DNA from: Chloroflexota bacterium
GTDB taxonomy: Bacteria > Chloroflexota > Dehalococcoidia > JACQUO01
DNA: 32,444 nt
NCBI GenBank assembly: GCA_016210205.1
Contig: JACQUO010000013.1
Span: 1-32,444, forward strand
Direction: 5' to 3'
The position numbers and the translations under genes were made by a program. This document shows, in pieces, positions 7,557 to 14,161 of this stretch. The notes beneath the pieces were generated by a model, which saw only the letters and a list, made by a program, of their open reading frames with translations, was not told where the DNA came from and did not search any database. The first letter of the stretch is position 1. Each line of letters starts with the position of its first letter.

Positions 7557-8367
7557 CCCCTTCTCTTTCTACCGCTTCACAGGCCAGTTCAGAATAATGC
7601 TTCATCGCTTCAATGCCCAGATAATGTCTGTTTAACTTGGAACAAGCTAGAGCTGTCGTTCCAGAGCCGATGAAAGGGTCAAGGACTACATCTCTCTCTC
7701 CGGTAAATAGCTTGATAAACCAGCTTGGCAAGGAAACAGGAAAAGACGCGCTGTGGCCACGATTTGCGCACTCTGTGGCCATGTGCAAGACATTGGTGGG
7801 ATAAGCGTATTGCCTTTCCAGCCAGTTAGAAACATTTTTCCCGAAACCGCTGCCAACCCTGGACTCATCTCTAATCTTGTCGGTATCGCTTAGCTTTGAC
7901 AATCGCTTGTCTGCCCAATCTCCCATCGGCACCATGACGGCTTCTTGGAACATCTTGAATTTCTTTTGCTTGGTGAAATGCAGGCAACGCTCCCATGAGT
8001 CCCTAAACCTGTTGGGCCACTTGCCCGGATAGCAGTTCTTCTTGTGCCAGATATACTCTTCAGTCCAGAGCCAACCCTGCTTTTTCATAGCGAGGATTAA
8101 CTCTAACACATAGGTCTGGCGCTCGCCGTTTTCTGCACGCTCTTTGATGTTTAGGATAAATGAGCCTTCTGGCCTGAGCACACGCTTGAGCTCGCATGAT
8201 ATGGGGAGAAACCATTCTACATAGCGTCCAGTTGGAATGCCTTTGTAAGTTTTTTTTCGGTTATCGGCATAGGGTGGCGATGTGAAGATTAAGTCGACGC
8301 AGTCGTCAGGCAAGGTTCTGAGAACTGTGAGGCAATCTCCCTGAATAATCTTGTCAAGCTCCAGCAT
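7501..8367 (-). CDS. DNA methyltransferase (N4-cytosine/N6-adenine, beta-type motif order)
   Basis: The protein (288 residues from the ATG at 8367) has catalytic motif IV SPPY at residues 30-33 near its N-terminus. The AdoMet-binding motif I, DPFIGSGTT, lies near residue 230. This is the motif order of beta-class amino-methyltransferases, and an SPPY motif is common in N4-cytosine enzymes. It should protect the host from the PmeII-like nuclease encoded downstream. The frame extends upstream to 8439, but that part runs into the tRNA-Glu gene. The chosen ATG has GGGAG just before it. The 3' end overlaps the nuclease gene by 56 bases. The gene is AT-richer than its neighbours. Confidence 0.88.
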   Translation of the reverse strand: MLELDKIIQGDCLTVLRTLPDDCVDLIFTSPPYADNRKKTYKGIPTGRYVEWFLPISCELKRVLRPEGSFILNIKERAENGERQTYVLELILAMKKQGWLWTEEYIWHKKNCYPGKWPNRFRDSWERCLHFTKQKKFKMFQEAVMVPMGDWADKRLSKLSDTDKIRDESRVGSGFGKNVSNWLERQYAYPTNVLHMATECANRGHSASFPVSLPSWFIKLFTGERDVVLDPFIGSGTTALACSKLNRHYLGIEAMKHYSELACEAVEREGDGHKRTGSPDKQMSPRLL

Positions 8368-8403
8368 AGCTCCCTTTCCCCCACTCCTACCTTTCGTCTC
8401 TTC

Positions 8404-8479
8404 TGGTACCCCCAAGGGAATTCGAATCCCTGTTCCCACCTTGAAAGGGTGGTGTCCTAGGCCTCTAGACGATGGGGGC
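8404..8479 (-). tRNA. tRNA-Glu (anticodon TTC)
   Basis: A full cloverleaf folds. Acceptor GCCCCCA pairs with TGGGGGT (one G-T pair). The anticodon arm is CCACC-CTTTCAA-GGTGG, and the T arm is AGGGA-TTCGAAT-TCCCT. The discriminator is A and CCA is encoded. The anticodon TTC reads GAA/GAG. The AT-rich restriction-modification genes begin 36 bases beyond its 3' end. Confidence 0.95.
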
Positions 8480-8499
8480 AGGCCTGGCGTCCTCGGCCT

Positions 8500-8528
8500 A
8501 GTATAGCAAGTCGGTGGCGGGCGGGAAA
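8500..8528 (-). promoter_or_regulatory. Probable tRNA-Glu promoter
   Basis: TATACT (8505-8500 on the minus strand) is a good -10 box about 21 bases before the tRNA 5' end. The matching -35 position holds only TTTCCC (8528-8523) at 17-base spacing. The -10 is convincing and the -35 is weak. Confidence 0.45.
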
Positions 8529-8536
8529 GTCCCCCG

Positions 8537-9577
8537 CTACGGGTAGAGCGCCGCCGCCGCCAGGGCCGTCGTCTCCGGCAGGCCCAGCATCAGGTTCATG
8601 TTCTGCACCGCCTGGCCCGCCGCCCCCTTCACCAGGTTGTCGAGGCACGAGATTACCATGAGCCGCCCCGTGCGCCTGTCCACCGCGGGATATACGAGGC
8701 AGAGGTTGTTGCCCAGGGTGTGCTTCGTCTGCGGCGGGGCCGCCGTCACCCTCACGAAAGGCTCCCCCCGATAGAACTCCCGGTAGAGGCGGCGAATCTC
8801 CTCCTGCCCCCGCTCCGAGGCCAGGGCCGGGTCCCGCAGGGTGCCGTAGCAGGAGGCCAGGATGCCCCGGGTCATGGGAATCAGATGGGGCAGAAAGGTG
8901 AGGGCCAAAGGCCCCTGGGGATGATAGGGGGCCAGCTCCTGCACTATCTCCGGCAGATGGCGGTGGCCGTCGAGAGAGTAGGCGGAGACGTTCTCGTTGG
9001 CCTCGGCGAAGTGCACATTCAGGGCCAGGGTGCGCCCGGCCCCCGAGACGCCGGACTTGGCGTCCACGATGATGTCGCCCCCGATGAGGTTATGCCTCAG
9101 GGCCGGGGCCAGGGCCAGGATGGCGGCCGTGGGGTAGCAGCCCGGGTTGGCCACCAGCTTGGCGGCGGCCACCGCCTGGCGGTTCAGCTCGGTCAGGCCA
9201 TAGACCGCGGACTTCAGATACTGGGGGGCGGGGTGGGCCACGCCATACCACTCCTGGTAGCTGGCGGCGTCCTTGAGGCGGAAGTCGGCGGAAATGTCCA
9301 CCACGGGCACACCGGCGGCGATGGCGGGCAGGAGGGCCTCGGCGCTGGCCTTGTGGGGCAGGGCCGAGAAGAGGAAGTCCAGGCCCTCCCCCGGCTCGGC
9401 CCGGATGGTCAGCTCTATCTCCGCCAGGTGAGGGAAGACCGCCCCCAGCTTCTGGCCCGCGGCGCTGCGACCCGTGACCTCCGCTAGCTCCACCTCGGGA
9501 TGACGCCACAGCAGGCGGGCCAGCTCCGAGCCGGCGTAGCCGGTGACATTGATGATGCCGACCTTCTTCTTGGCCAT
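8537..9577 (-). CDS. argC: N-acetyl-gamma-glutamyl-phosphate reductase
   Basis: ArgC reduces N-acetylglutamyl-5-phosphate to the semialdehyde with NADPH, the third step of arginine/ornithine synthesis. The 346-residue protein has the N-terminal nucleotide-binding loop (GYAGSELARLL, residues 13-23). The active-site cysteine C147 lies in NPGCYPT, and KSGVSGAGR and GHRHLPEI follow. This is normal length for the family. The ATG at 9577 has TAGGAG eight bases upstream and a good promoter at 9605-9633. It is a single gene here. argH lies about 13 kb away in the window, so the arginine genes are not in one operon. Confidence 0.96.
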   Translation of the reverse strand: MAKKKVGIINVTGYAGSELARLLWRHPEVELAEVTGRSAAGQKLGAVFPHLAEIELTIRAEPGEGLDFLFSALPHKASAEALLPAIAAGVPVVDISADFRLKDAASYQEWYGVAHPAPQYLKSAVYGLTELNRQAVAAAKLVANPGCYPTAAILALAPALRHNLIGGDIIVDAKSGVSGAGRTLALNVHFAEANENVSAYSLDGHRHLPEIVQELAPYHPQGPLALTFLPHLIPMTRGILASCYGTLRDPALASERGQEEIRRLYREFYRGEPFVRVTAAPPQTKHTLGNNLCLVYPAVDRRTGRLMVISCLDNLVKGAAGQAVQNMNLMLGLPETTALAAAALYP

Positions 9578-9604
9578 GGCAGGCTCCTAAAACGGAATGG
9601 GATA

Positions 9605-9633
9605 AGTATAGCCCTGGGGATGGGGCCTGGCAA
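9605..9633 (-). promoter_or_regulatory. Sigma-70-type promoter of argC
   Basis: TTGCCA (9633-9628), a 17-base spacer and TATACT (9610-9605) lie on the minus strand. The predicted transcript start is about 20 bases before the argC ATG, giving a short leader. No arginine-repressor box was recognised. Confidence 0.75.
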
Positions 9634-9674
9634 GGCAGACCGGTGGGGTCTGTGGTATCCTCTAGCTTGCTGTT

Positions 9675-9735
9675 GGCAGGGCGAGTGCAGAGGGGCGAAG
9701 CCCCCTCGCCGGGGGTCTGGGGGATGGTCGCAAGG
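9675..9735. repeat. Intergenic GC-rich hairpin repeat (copy 1)
   Basis: The segment reads roughly GTGCAGAGGGGCGAAGCCCC, then CTCGCCGGGGGTCTGGGGG and ATGGTCGCAAGG. It matches, in the opposite orientation, the repeat units at 17176, 19700 and 26515, and its GGATGGTCGCA tail recurs at 11838. It is part of a dispersed family found in most gaps of this window and is non-coding. Confidence 0.7.
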
Positions 9736-9784
9736 CCTTTTCATCACGCTGTGGGAAAAGCAGCATAGAGGGAAGTAGAAGTCC

Positions 9785-10201
9785 ATGAAGGTGCGCGAGC
9801 TGGAAAATGCCTATCTCGTCCGCCTGGAGCGGGGGGAGTCCTTCCACGAGGCCCTGGGGCGGTTCCTCAAAGAGCGGGGCCTCGCCTCGGGGCGGCTCTC
9901 GGCCATCGGGGCGCTATCTGAGATAAACCTGGGCTTCTACCACCTGAAGGAGAAGCGCTACTCCTACCGCCGGGTGGAGGCGGTGGAGGCGGTGAGCCTC
10001 CTGGGGAACATCGCCCTGCTGGAGGGGGAGCCGGTGGTGCATGCCCACGCCGCCGTGAGCCTCCCGGACTTCAGCCTGCTGGGTGGGCACCTGGAGTCGG
10101 CCACGGTGGGGGCGACCCTGGAGGTGATGGTGGAGCCGGCGGGCGGGGCGGTGTCCCGCCGCCACGACGCGGGGATTGGCCTCAACCTCTGGGATATCTA
10201 A
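9785..10201 (+). CDS. PPC (PCC/DUF296)-domain protein
   Basis: The 138-residue protein is a stand-alone plant-and-prokaryote-conserved domain. It has RLERGESFHEALGRFLKERGL, then SAIGALSEINLGFY, the histidine-containing PVVHAHAAVSLPDFS region, and GGHLESATVGATLEVMV. In plants this domain follows an AT-hook. Bacterial single-domain proteins form trimers, and their cellular role is poorly known although DNA binding is often proposed. The His-x-His motif (VHAHA) could bind a metal. The ATG at 9785 has only a weak ribosome site. The next gene on the strand starts 245 bases later with its own promoter. Confidence 0.85.
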   Translation: MKVRELENAYLVRLERGESFHEALGRFLKERGLASGRLSAIGALSEINLGFYHLKEKRYSYRRVEAVEAVSLLGNIALLEGEPVVHAHAAVSLPDFSLLGGHLESATVGATLEVMVEPAGGAVSRRHDAGIGLNLWDI

Positions 10202-10387
10202 GGCGCGGGGTTGCTGATCGAGCTCCGGTCCTTCATGGAAGTCCATCTCGCCGTCCCCCACCAGGATTTTGGCCCCCAGATAGGGGCTGACGCTCTGCGC
10301 CTCCGACGTGGGTATCCTCCCCTGTGGCCCCTACTCCCAAGAGCAGATTACATAGTGGAAAGCGAGCGAAAGGGCTGCTGCGACCGC
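10202..10387. other. Gap upstream of the Fur/nickel operon
   Basis: No convincing gene was found. On the minus strand the frame from about 10348 down into the PPC gene reads as plausible protein (for example LGAKILVGDGEMDFHEG) but has no start, ribosome site or family match. It is probably a gene remnant or chance. Confidence 0.4.
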
Positions 10388-10416
10388 TTGCATTTGTCCC
10401 GGGCCGAGGATATAAT
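10388..10416 (+). promoter_or_regulatory. Sigma-70-type promoter of the Fur-like regulator / NiCoT operon
   Basis: TTGCAT (10388-10393), a 17-base spacer and a perfect TATAAT (10411-10416) lie about 30 bases before the regulator ATG at 10447. The ribosome site AAGGAGG follows. Confidence 0.82.
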
Positions 10417-10427
10417 TCATGCAATTA
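10413..10427 (+). promoter_or_regulatory. Candidate Fur-family operator over the transcription start
   Basis: TAATTCATGCAATTA has 5-base inverted arms (TAATT/AATTA) and fits the 7-1-7 layout typical of Fur-family boxes, with five of seven outer positions symmetric. It overlaps the -10 box and the expected start, where binding would repress the operon. Autoregulation is inferred. Confidence 0.45.
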
Positions 10428-10446
10428 GTCGCAATAAGGAGGGGCT

Positions 10447-10884
10447 ATGTCCTGCCAGAAGGACCGGGAGCTGGTTCAGGGGCTGCGCCGTCAGGGCTAC
10501 CGCCTCACCCCCCAGCGGCGCACGGTGATAGATACTATCGTCCACAGCCAGGGCCATCTCGACGCCGAGGCTATCTTTCTTCAGGCGCTGGCCCAGCGCC
10601 CGGGCCTCCACCGCTCCACCGTCTATCGCACCCTGGACTTCATGGTGGGGCTGGGGCTGGTGGCCGGCGCCGATTTGGGGGAGGGGCGAGTGCGTTATCA
10701 CTTCCGGGACCAGGGCCATCACCACCATCTGGTGTGCCAGGCCTGCGGAGGCATCGTGGAGCTGGAGGAGGCGGCCCTGAATCCCCTGGCGGAGAGCCTG
10801 CTCCGGGATAAGGGCTTTGCGGTGGAGCTGAGCCATCTGGCCCTCTTCGGCCGCTGCGTCTCCTGCCGGCAGGAGGCATCATGA
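10447..10884 (+). CDS. Fur-family metal-responsive repressor (possible nickel regulator)
   Basis: The 145-residue protein has a winged-helix N-terminal domain (RLTPQRRTVIDTIV, then STVYRTLDFMVGLGLV) and a C-terminal metal-binding dimer domain. The histidine run at residues 90-94 precedes two zinc CxxC pairs (C97/C100 and C137/C140). Fur-family members sense Fe, Zn, Mn, Ni or peroxide, and the metal here cannot be decided from residues alone. Its stop codon overlaps the start of a nickel/cobalt permease gene (ATGA). Regulation of that permease is therefore the natural role, comparable to the nickel regulator Nur. A candidate operator overlaps its own promoter. Confidence 0.85.
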   Translation: MSCQKDRELVQGLRRQGYRLTPQRRTVIDTIVHSQGHLDAEAIFLQALAQRPGLHRSTVYRTLDFMVGLGLVAGADLGEGRVRYHFRDQGHHHHLVCQACGGIVELEEAALNPLAESLLRDKGFAVELSHLALFGRCVSCRQEAS

Positions 10885-11696
10885 TGGAGCCTAGCCTCTG
10901 GGTCGCGTTGGTGCTGGGCTTGGTTCTGGGGGTGCGGCACGCCTTCGACGCCGACCATATGGTGGCGGTCTCCACCATCGTTAGCGAGTACAAGAACCCC
11001 CTGCGGGCCATCTGGGTGGGGGTCTCCTGGGGGCTAGGCCACACCTCCACTCTGCTCCTGGCGGGGCTGGCGGTGGTGTTCCTGGGCGCTCAAATCCCCG
11101 ACCGACTGGCGCTCTTCTTCGAGCTCTTGGTGGGGGTGATGCTCGTCTTCCTGGGGTTGCAGATATTCTGGCTCCACCGCCTGGTCCTGGCCGACCACCT
11201 GCACCCCCATGCCCACCAGGGGGCGGAAGAGGCCCATGCGCACTTCCACGCCCACCAGGGGGAGCCTCCCGAGGAGCACGCCCACCACCAGCGGGTCTCG
11301 TGGAGCAACTTCGCCTACTTCATGATTGCGGGCATCGCCCCCAGCGAGGGGGGCCGGCGAGGGCTGGCGGGGCCGGGGCGTCCCTTCTTCCGTCTCAAGT
11401 CCTATCTGGTGGGCATCGTCCACGGGATGGCGGGCAGCGCGGCCCTCATGCTCCTGGCGCTGACCAGCATCCAGTCGCCGACGGCGGGCCTGCTCTACAT
11501 CCTGGTCTTCGGCCTGGGCTCTGTTGGCTCCATGGGGGTCATCACGATTTTCATCAGCCTGCCCTTCACCGTCACGGGGCGACTGCCGGCCATCAACCGC
11601 GTGGTGCAGCTGGCGGCGGGGGCCTTCAGCATTGTCTTCGGGGCCTGGTACATCTATGAGGTGGCGCTCGGGGAGGGGCTGTTCCTGGGGGGCTGA
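10881..11696 (+). CDS. NiCoT-type nickel/cobalt transporter
   Basis: The 271-residue membrane protein begins with a helix containing the NiCoT signature RHAFDADHM (residues 19-27), where the histidines and aspartates select Ni or Co. A second signature-like GLGHTSTLLL follows (about 51-60). A cytoplasmic or periplasmic loop (about 105-140) is rich in histidine (HPHAHQG, HAHFHAHQG, HAHHQ), as in metal-storing or metal-delivering loops. About six hydrophobic segments are visible. It overlaps the Fur-like regulator gene by four bases. It probably imports Ni or Co across the cytoplasmic membrane, perhaps for hydrogenase, urease or corrinoid enzymes, none of which are in this window. Confidence 0.85.
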   Translation: MMEPSLWVALVLGLVLGVRHAFDADHMVAVSTIVSEYKNPLRAIWVGVSWGLGHTSTLLLAGLAVVFLGAQIPDRLALFFELLVGVMLVFLGLQIFWLHRLVLADHLHPHAHQGAEEAHAHFHAHQGEPPEEHAHHQRVSWSNFAYFMIAGIAPSEGGRRGLAGPGRPFFRLKSYLVGIVHGMAGSAALMLLALTSIQSPTAGLLYILVFGLGSVGSMGVITIFISLPFTVTGRLPAINRVVQLAAGAFSIVFGAWYIYEVALGEGLFLGG

Positions 11697-11726
11697 GTGA
11701 GGGAAGGGAGCCACGGCCCCCGTCTT

Positions 11727-11851
11727 GGGTGCAGGGCATACCCTGCCAGGGGCCTGGGGCCTGCCCTTGAGCGAAGCGAAGGGGTGTCCCCCAGTCTCTC
11801 TTATCTCCCCCCTTCCTGCCCAGGAAGGGGCCAGGGGGATGGTCGCAGGGC
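11727..11851. repeat. Intergenic GC-rich hairpin repeat (copy 2)
   Basis: The unit reads GGGTGCAGGGCATACCCTGC and GGGGCCTGGGG, then a block with TGAGCGAAGCGAAGG, then GGTGTCCCCCAG. It ends with a perfect 10-bp hairpin at 11809-11830 (CCCCTTCCTG/CAGGAAGGGG). It matches the copies at 17176, 19700, 21498 and 30957. The GAGCGAAGCGAAGG block also occurs at 17313 as GAGCGGAGCGAAGGG. It lies between convergent genes and could end transcription. Confidence 0.72.
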
Positions 11852-11889
11852 TGCTTCGCGTTGGCAGACGGCGGTTTGCTTCGGAACAG

Positions 11890-12741
11890 CTACAGCGGTT
11901 CCAGCTCCAGGCTCAAGTCTAACGCCCGCGTCGAGTGGGTGAGCGCCCCCACGGAGATGAAGTCCACCCCGGCCTCGGCCACGGCCCGCACATTCTCCAG
12001 GGTGATGCTGCCGGAGGCCTCCAGCAGGCAGCGCCCCTTAAGCTTCCTCGCCGCCTCACGCATCTGGGGGAGGGGCATGTTGTCCAGCAGCAGGATGTCG
12101 GCCCCCGCCGCGGCCGCTTCGATAGCCAGCTCCACCGAGGTCACCTCCACCTCCAGCTTGAGGCCGCGGGGCGCGCGCTCCCGGGCCCGGCGCACCGCCT
12201 CCGCCACCCCCACGCCCTGGGTGCGCAGGGCCGCCAGGTGGTTGTCCTTGATGAGGATGCCGTCGGAGAGATTCTGGCGGTGGTTCTGGCCCCCCCCCAT
12301 GCGCACGGCGTACTTGTCCAGGGCGCGCAGGCCCGGGGCGGTCTTGCGCGTGTCCAGGATGCGAGCCCTGGTGCCGGCCACCGCGGCCACATAGCGGGCC
12401 GTCTCCGTGGCGATGCCCGACATCCTCTGAAGGAAGTTGAGGGCGGTGCGCTCGGCCCGCAGGATGGGGGTAGCCGCCCCTGCGATGGTCATCACCGTCT
12501 GGCCTGGCGTGAGCGTTGCCCCCTCCGCCGTCACTAGCTCTACGGCCAGCGCAGGGTCCACCCGCAGGAAGACGGCCTGGGCCACGGGGCCCCCCGCCAG
12601 CACGCCGGGGGCCTTGGCGGCAATCACGCCCCGGGCGCGCAGCCCCGGCGGGATGAGGGCCGCGGTGGTGACATCATCGGCGGCGGCGTCCTCGGCCAGG
12701 GCCGCGTCGATGAGGGGGAGAAGGGCGGGCAATGCTTCCAA
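11890..12741 (-). CDS. nadC: Nicotinate-nucleotide pyrophosphorylase (quinolinate phosphoribosyltransferase)
   Basis: NadC converts quinolinate and PRPP to nicotinate mononucleotide in NAD synthesis. The 283-residue protein has DTRKTAPGLR (from residue 130), GGGQNHR (149-155), KDNH (165-168) and a C-terminal LEASGSITLENV segment, all typical. It now starts with TTG at 12741, just after the hicA stop codon, with AAGGTAG as ribosome site. A second, near-identical copy of the first 33 codons lies beyond hicBA at 13289-13386, including an ATG and a better ribosome site. The gene therefore appears to have been interrupted by the hicBA insertion and re-headed, and it probably depends on hicBA transcription. 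Confidence 0.94.
   Translation of the reverse strand: MEALPALLPLIDAALAEDAAADDVTTAALIPPGLRARGVIAAKAPGVLAGGPVAQAVFLRVDPALAVELVTAEGATLTPGQTVMTIAGAATPILRAERTALNFLQRMSGIATETARYVAAVAGTRARILDTRKTAPGLRALDKYAVRMGGGQNHRQNLSDGILIKDNHLAALRTQGVGVAEAVRRARERAPRGLKLEVEVTSVELAIEAAAAGADILLLDNMPLPQMREAARKLKGRCLLEASGSITLENVRAVAEAGVDFISVGALTHSTRALDLSLELEPL
12644..12718. repeat. Direct repeat, nadC-proximal copy (partner at 13289-13360)
   Basis: The segment matches 13289-13360 with two substitutions in 69 aligned positions, plus a six-for-three-base replacement (ATCATC versus TAG on the plus strand). Homology stops abruptly at the 13289 side. The pair brackets hicBA, and recombination between them would remove the toxin-antitoxin genes and restore a continuous nadC. 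Confidence 0.88.
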
Positions 12742-12747
12742 GCTACC

Positions 12748-12984
12748 TTATTTGTCTTCCAAAAGTTGCGCGAACTCTTCTCTGGTAAGCTCGGCGTCTC
12801 TTAAGATGCTGGCTAGAACTTTCGGATGTAAAATTCGGCCTTTATGATAAGGCACTGTGGCGCGTTTGCCCAGGGGATTCTTGTAGATTCTATGGCTGCC
12901 GCTTTGCCTGGATAGCTTGTAACCGGCCCTTTCCAATACACGGATTACTTCATCAGCGGTAATCCTGGGGGACTTTCCCCTCAA
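12748..12984 (-). CDS. hicA: HicA-type mRNA interferase toxin
   Basis: The 78-residue protein has the double-stranded-RNA-binding-like HicA (YcfA) fold. ITADEVIRVLERAGYKLSRQ is followed by SGSHRIYKN with the catalytic histidine (H31), then RATVPYHKGRILHPKVLASI. HicA cleaves mRNA independently of translation and is neutralised by HicB. Its start overlaps the hicB stop codon by four bases. It is AT-richer than nadC and ends six bases before the nadC TTG start, so nadC translation may be coupled to it. Confidence 0.92.
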   Translation of the reverse strand: MRGKSPRITADEVIRVLERAGYKLSRQSGSHRIYKNPLGKRATVPYHKGRILHPKVLASILRDAELTREEFAQLLEDK

Positions 12985-13205
12985 ACCTTGACCTCCAGGG
13001 TGGACAGGCTCACCACCTCTGAGGTTGGGACGGGCTCGTCATTGGCTAGTCTGTCCTCTAGGTGGAGCTTTATGGCATCCCTAATATTTTCCATAACCTC
13101 CTCAAAAGTCTGCCCTTGGGTATAGCAGCCTTGAAGTTGAGGGCAATAAGCAAAGTAGCCGTCTTTGTCTTTCTCTATCACTACGGCAACAGAATAACTC
13201 CTCAT
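12981..13205 (-). CDS. hicB: HicB-type antitoxin
   Basis: This 74-residue protein has the partial RNase-H-like HicB domain (VVIEKDKDGYFAYCPQLQGC, then YTQGQTFEEVMENIRDAI). It is short and has no separate C-terminal DNA-binding helix-turn-helix, so any autoregulation would need another binding mode. GAGGAGG precedes the ATG at 13205. The order is hicB then hicA, overlapping by four bases. Local GC is low (25/60 in line 13081-13140), unlike the surrounding nadC sequence, which points to transfer. Confidence 0.92.
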   Translation of the reverse strand: MRSYSVAVVIEKDKDGYFAYCPQLQGCYTQGQTFEEVMENIRDAIKLHLEDRLANDEPVPTSEVVSLSTLEVKV

Positions 13206-13227
13206 GTTCTGGCCTCCTCGTTAAGGA

Positions 13228-13386
13228 CTAAGCCCTTCGTGTGAATCTCCGCTCGGCTGGAATCATTATATCAGAAAAGCAACAAAAGCCCGGCGGGATG
13301 AGGGCCGCGGCGGTGACTAGGGCGGCGGCGTCCTCGGCCAGGGCCGCCTCGATGAGGGGGGTGAGGGCGGGGAGAAGCTCACGCAT
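13228..13386 (-). pseudogene. Severed 5' end of nadC
   Basis: From the ATG at 13386, preceded by GGGGAG, the frame encodes MRELLPALTPLIEAALAEDA and continues to IPPG, matching the nadC N-terminus (EALPALLPLIDAALAEDA to IPPG). After codon 33 it leaves nadC homology and runs 19 codons into the hicBA leader before TAG at 13228, giving 52 residues. This looks like the original nadC start, cut off by the inserted segment. It may still be translated, but should have no nadC activity. Confidence 0.85.
13265..13273 (-). promoter_or_regulatory. Extended -10 promoter of hicBA
   Basis: TGATATAAT on the minus strand is an extended -10 box (TG-N-TATAAT). No good -35 is present at 16-18 bases, as is usual for this class. 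It lies 15 bases from the duplicated nadC segment and about 60 bases before hicB. It probably drives hicB, hicA and the re-headed nadC. Confidence 0.65.
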
Positions 13387-13486
13387 GGTTGGCTCCCCGG
13401 ATGCTGTTGCGAAGGTTTCACTTTAGCCCAGCTCCCCGGGCCGGCGCCGCCGAGCGCGCTGGTGTGGGATAAGATAAGGATTTGCC

Positions 13487-14161
13487 TCACAGTAGCGCAA
13501 TTGTCCGTGAGTACAATGCGTCGGCCAAAGCTGCAAATGTGGCATCCGGCTTGAGGAGCGAGTCGGGGCTGAAAGGCCAAACTAACTTATGGCTGGTGTC
13601 ATATATAGCAAGAGCAAACCCTTCAAATTTGCCGTAGGCATTTAGTGCCCTCGTGCGCGGAATAGCCCTCGCACAAATGCTGTGCATTTGCTTGAGACTT
13701 TGAGGTGACGTGGCCCATTCTGGAAATGAGATGATTCCACCAACAGCGCAGAGGGGAAACCGCTCGTGGATATTCGTCGCAAACGCTATCAAGTCATTGA
13801 GACCGTTCTGCCAATTCTTCTTGAGACTATCTGATGACTGGAAATGTTTGGGGTCAACAGCAAGGACTAGCCCAGCTTCAGGATTGGTCAACCAAACATC
13901 GACCTCTTGGACACGAACTGCACCAAGAAAGTCTTTGCCTCTATAATTGATTTGCCATTGCACTTTTCCTATCTGTCTGTAGAGGTCATTACGTCGCTGT
14001 GCTTGCACAATCTCCTCAAGACACGCCCTGATGCAAAGGCTTGACCATTCCTGAAGGGCAACAGCTAGGGCTTGTTGTTGCGCCTTGGTCAAAGTAGCTG
14101 CCGGGCCTATGGGCAAGTGCGTCCTAACAATTTGGGTCCAGAGTTCTTCAGCCGTCGCCAT
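13487..14161 (-). CDS. Probable restriction endonuclease, PD-(D/E)xK type, partner of the adjacent methyltransferase
   Basis: I do not recognise a named family. The 224-residue protein has a helical N-terminal region and then a PD-(D/E)xK-like core. EVDVWLTNPEAG (residues 86-97, candidate E86/D88) leads to LVLAVDPKHF, with D103 and K105 in a D-P-K arrangement. A helix KKNWQNGLNDLIAFA and a strand GGIISFPEW follow, as in many restriction nucleases. The start overlaps the methyltransferase stop region by 14 bases, so the two are coupled. The base composition is AT-rich relative to nadC and the CoA-transferase genes. Cleavage activity is inferred from motif and position. Confidence 0.6.
   Translation of the reverse strand: MATAEELWTQIVRTHLPIGPAATLTKAQQQALAVALQEWSSLCIRACLEEIVQAQRRNDLYRQIGKVQWQINYRGKDFLGAVRVQEVDVWLTNPEAGLVLAVDPKHFQSSDSLKKNWQNGLNDLIAFATNIHERFPLCAVGGIISFPEWATSPQSLKQMHSICARAIPRTRALNAYGKFEGFALAIYDTSHKLVWPFSPDSLLKPDATFAALADALYSRTIALL

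Noticed and set aside
8368-8439. N-terminal extension of the first methyltransferase
   Set aside because: It overlaps the tRNA-Glu 3' end, and the ATG at 8367 has a good ribosome site and matches the family start.
10202-10348. Possible minus-strand gene remnant (LGAKILVGDGEMDFHEG)
   Set aside because: It reads like protein but has no start, ribosome site or known family, and it overlaps the PPC gene end. It was not strong enough to call.
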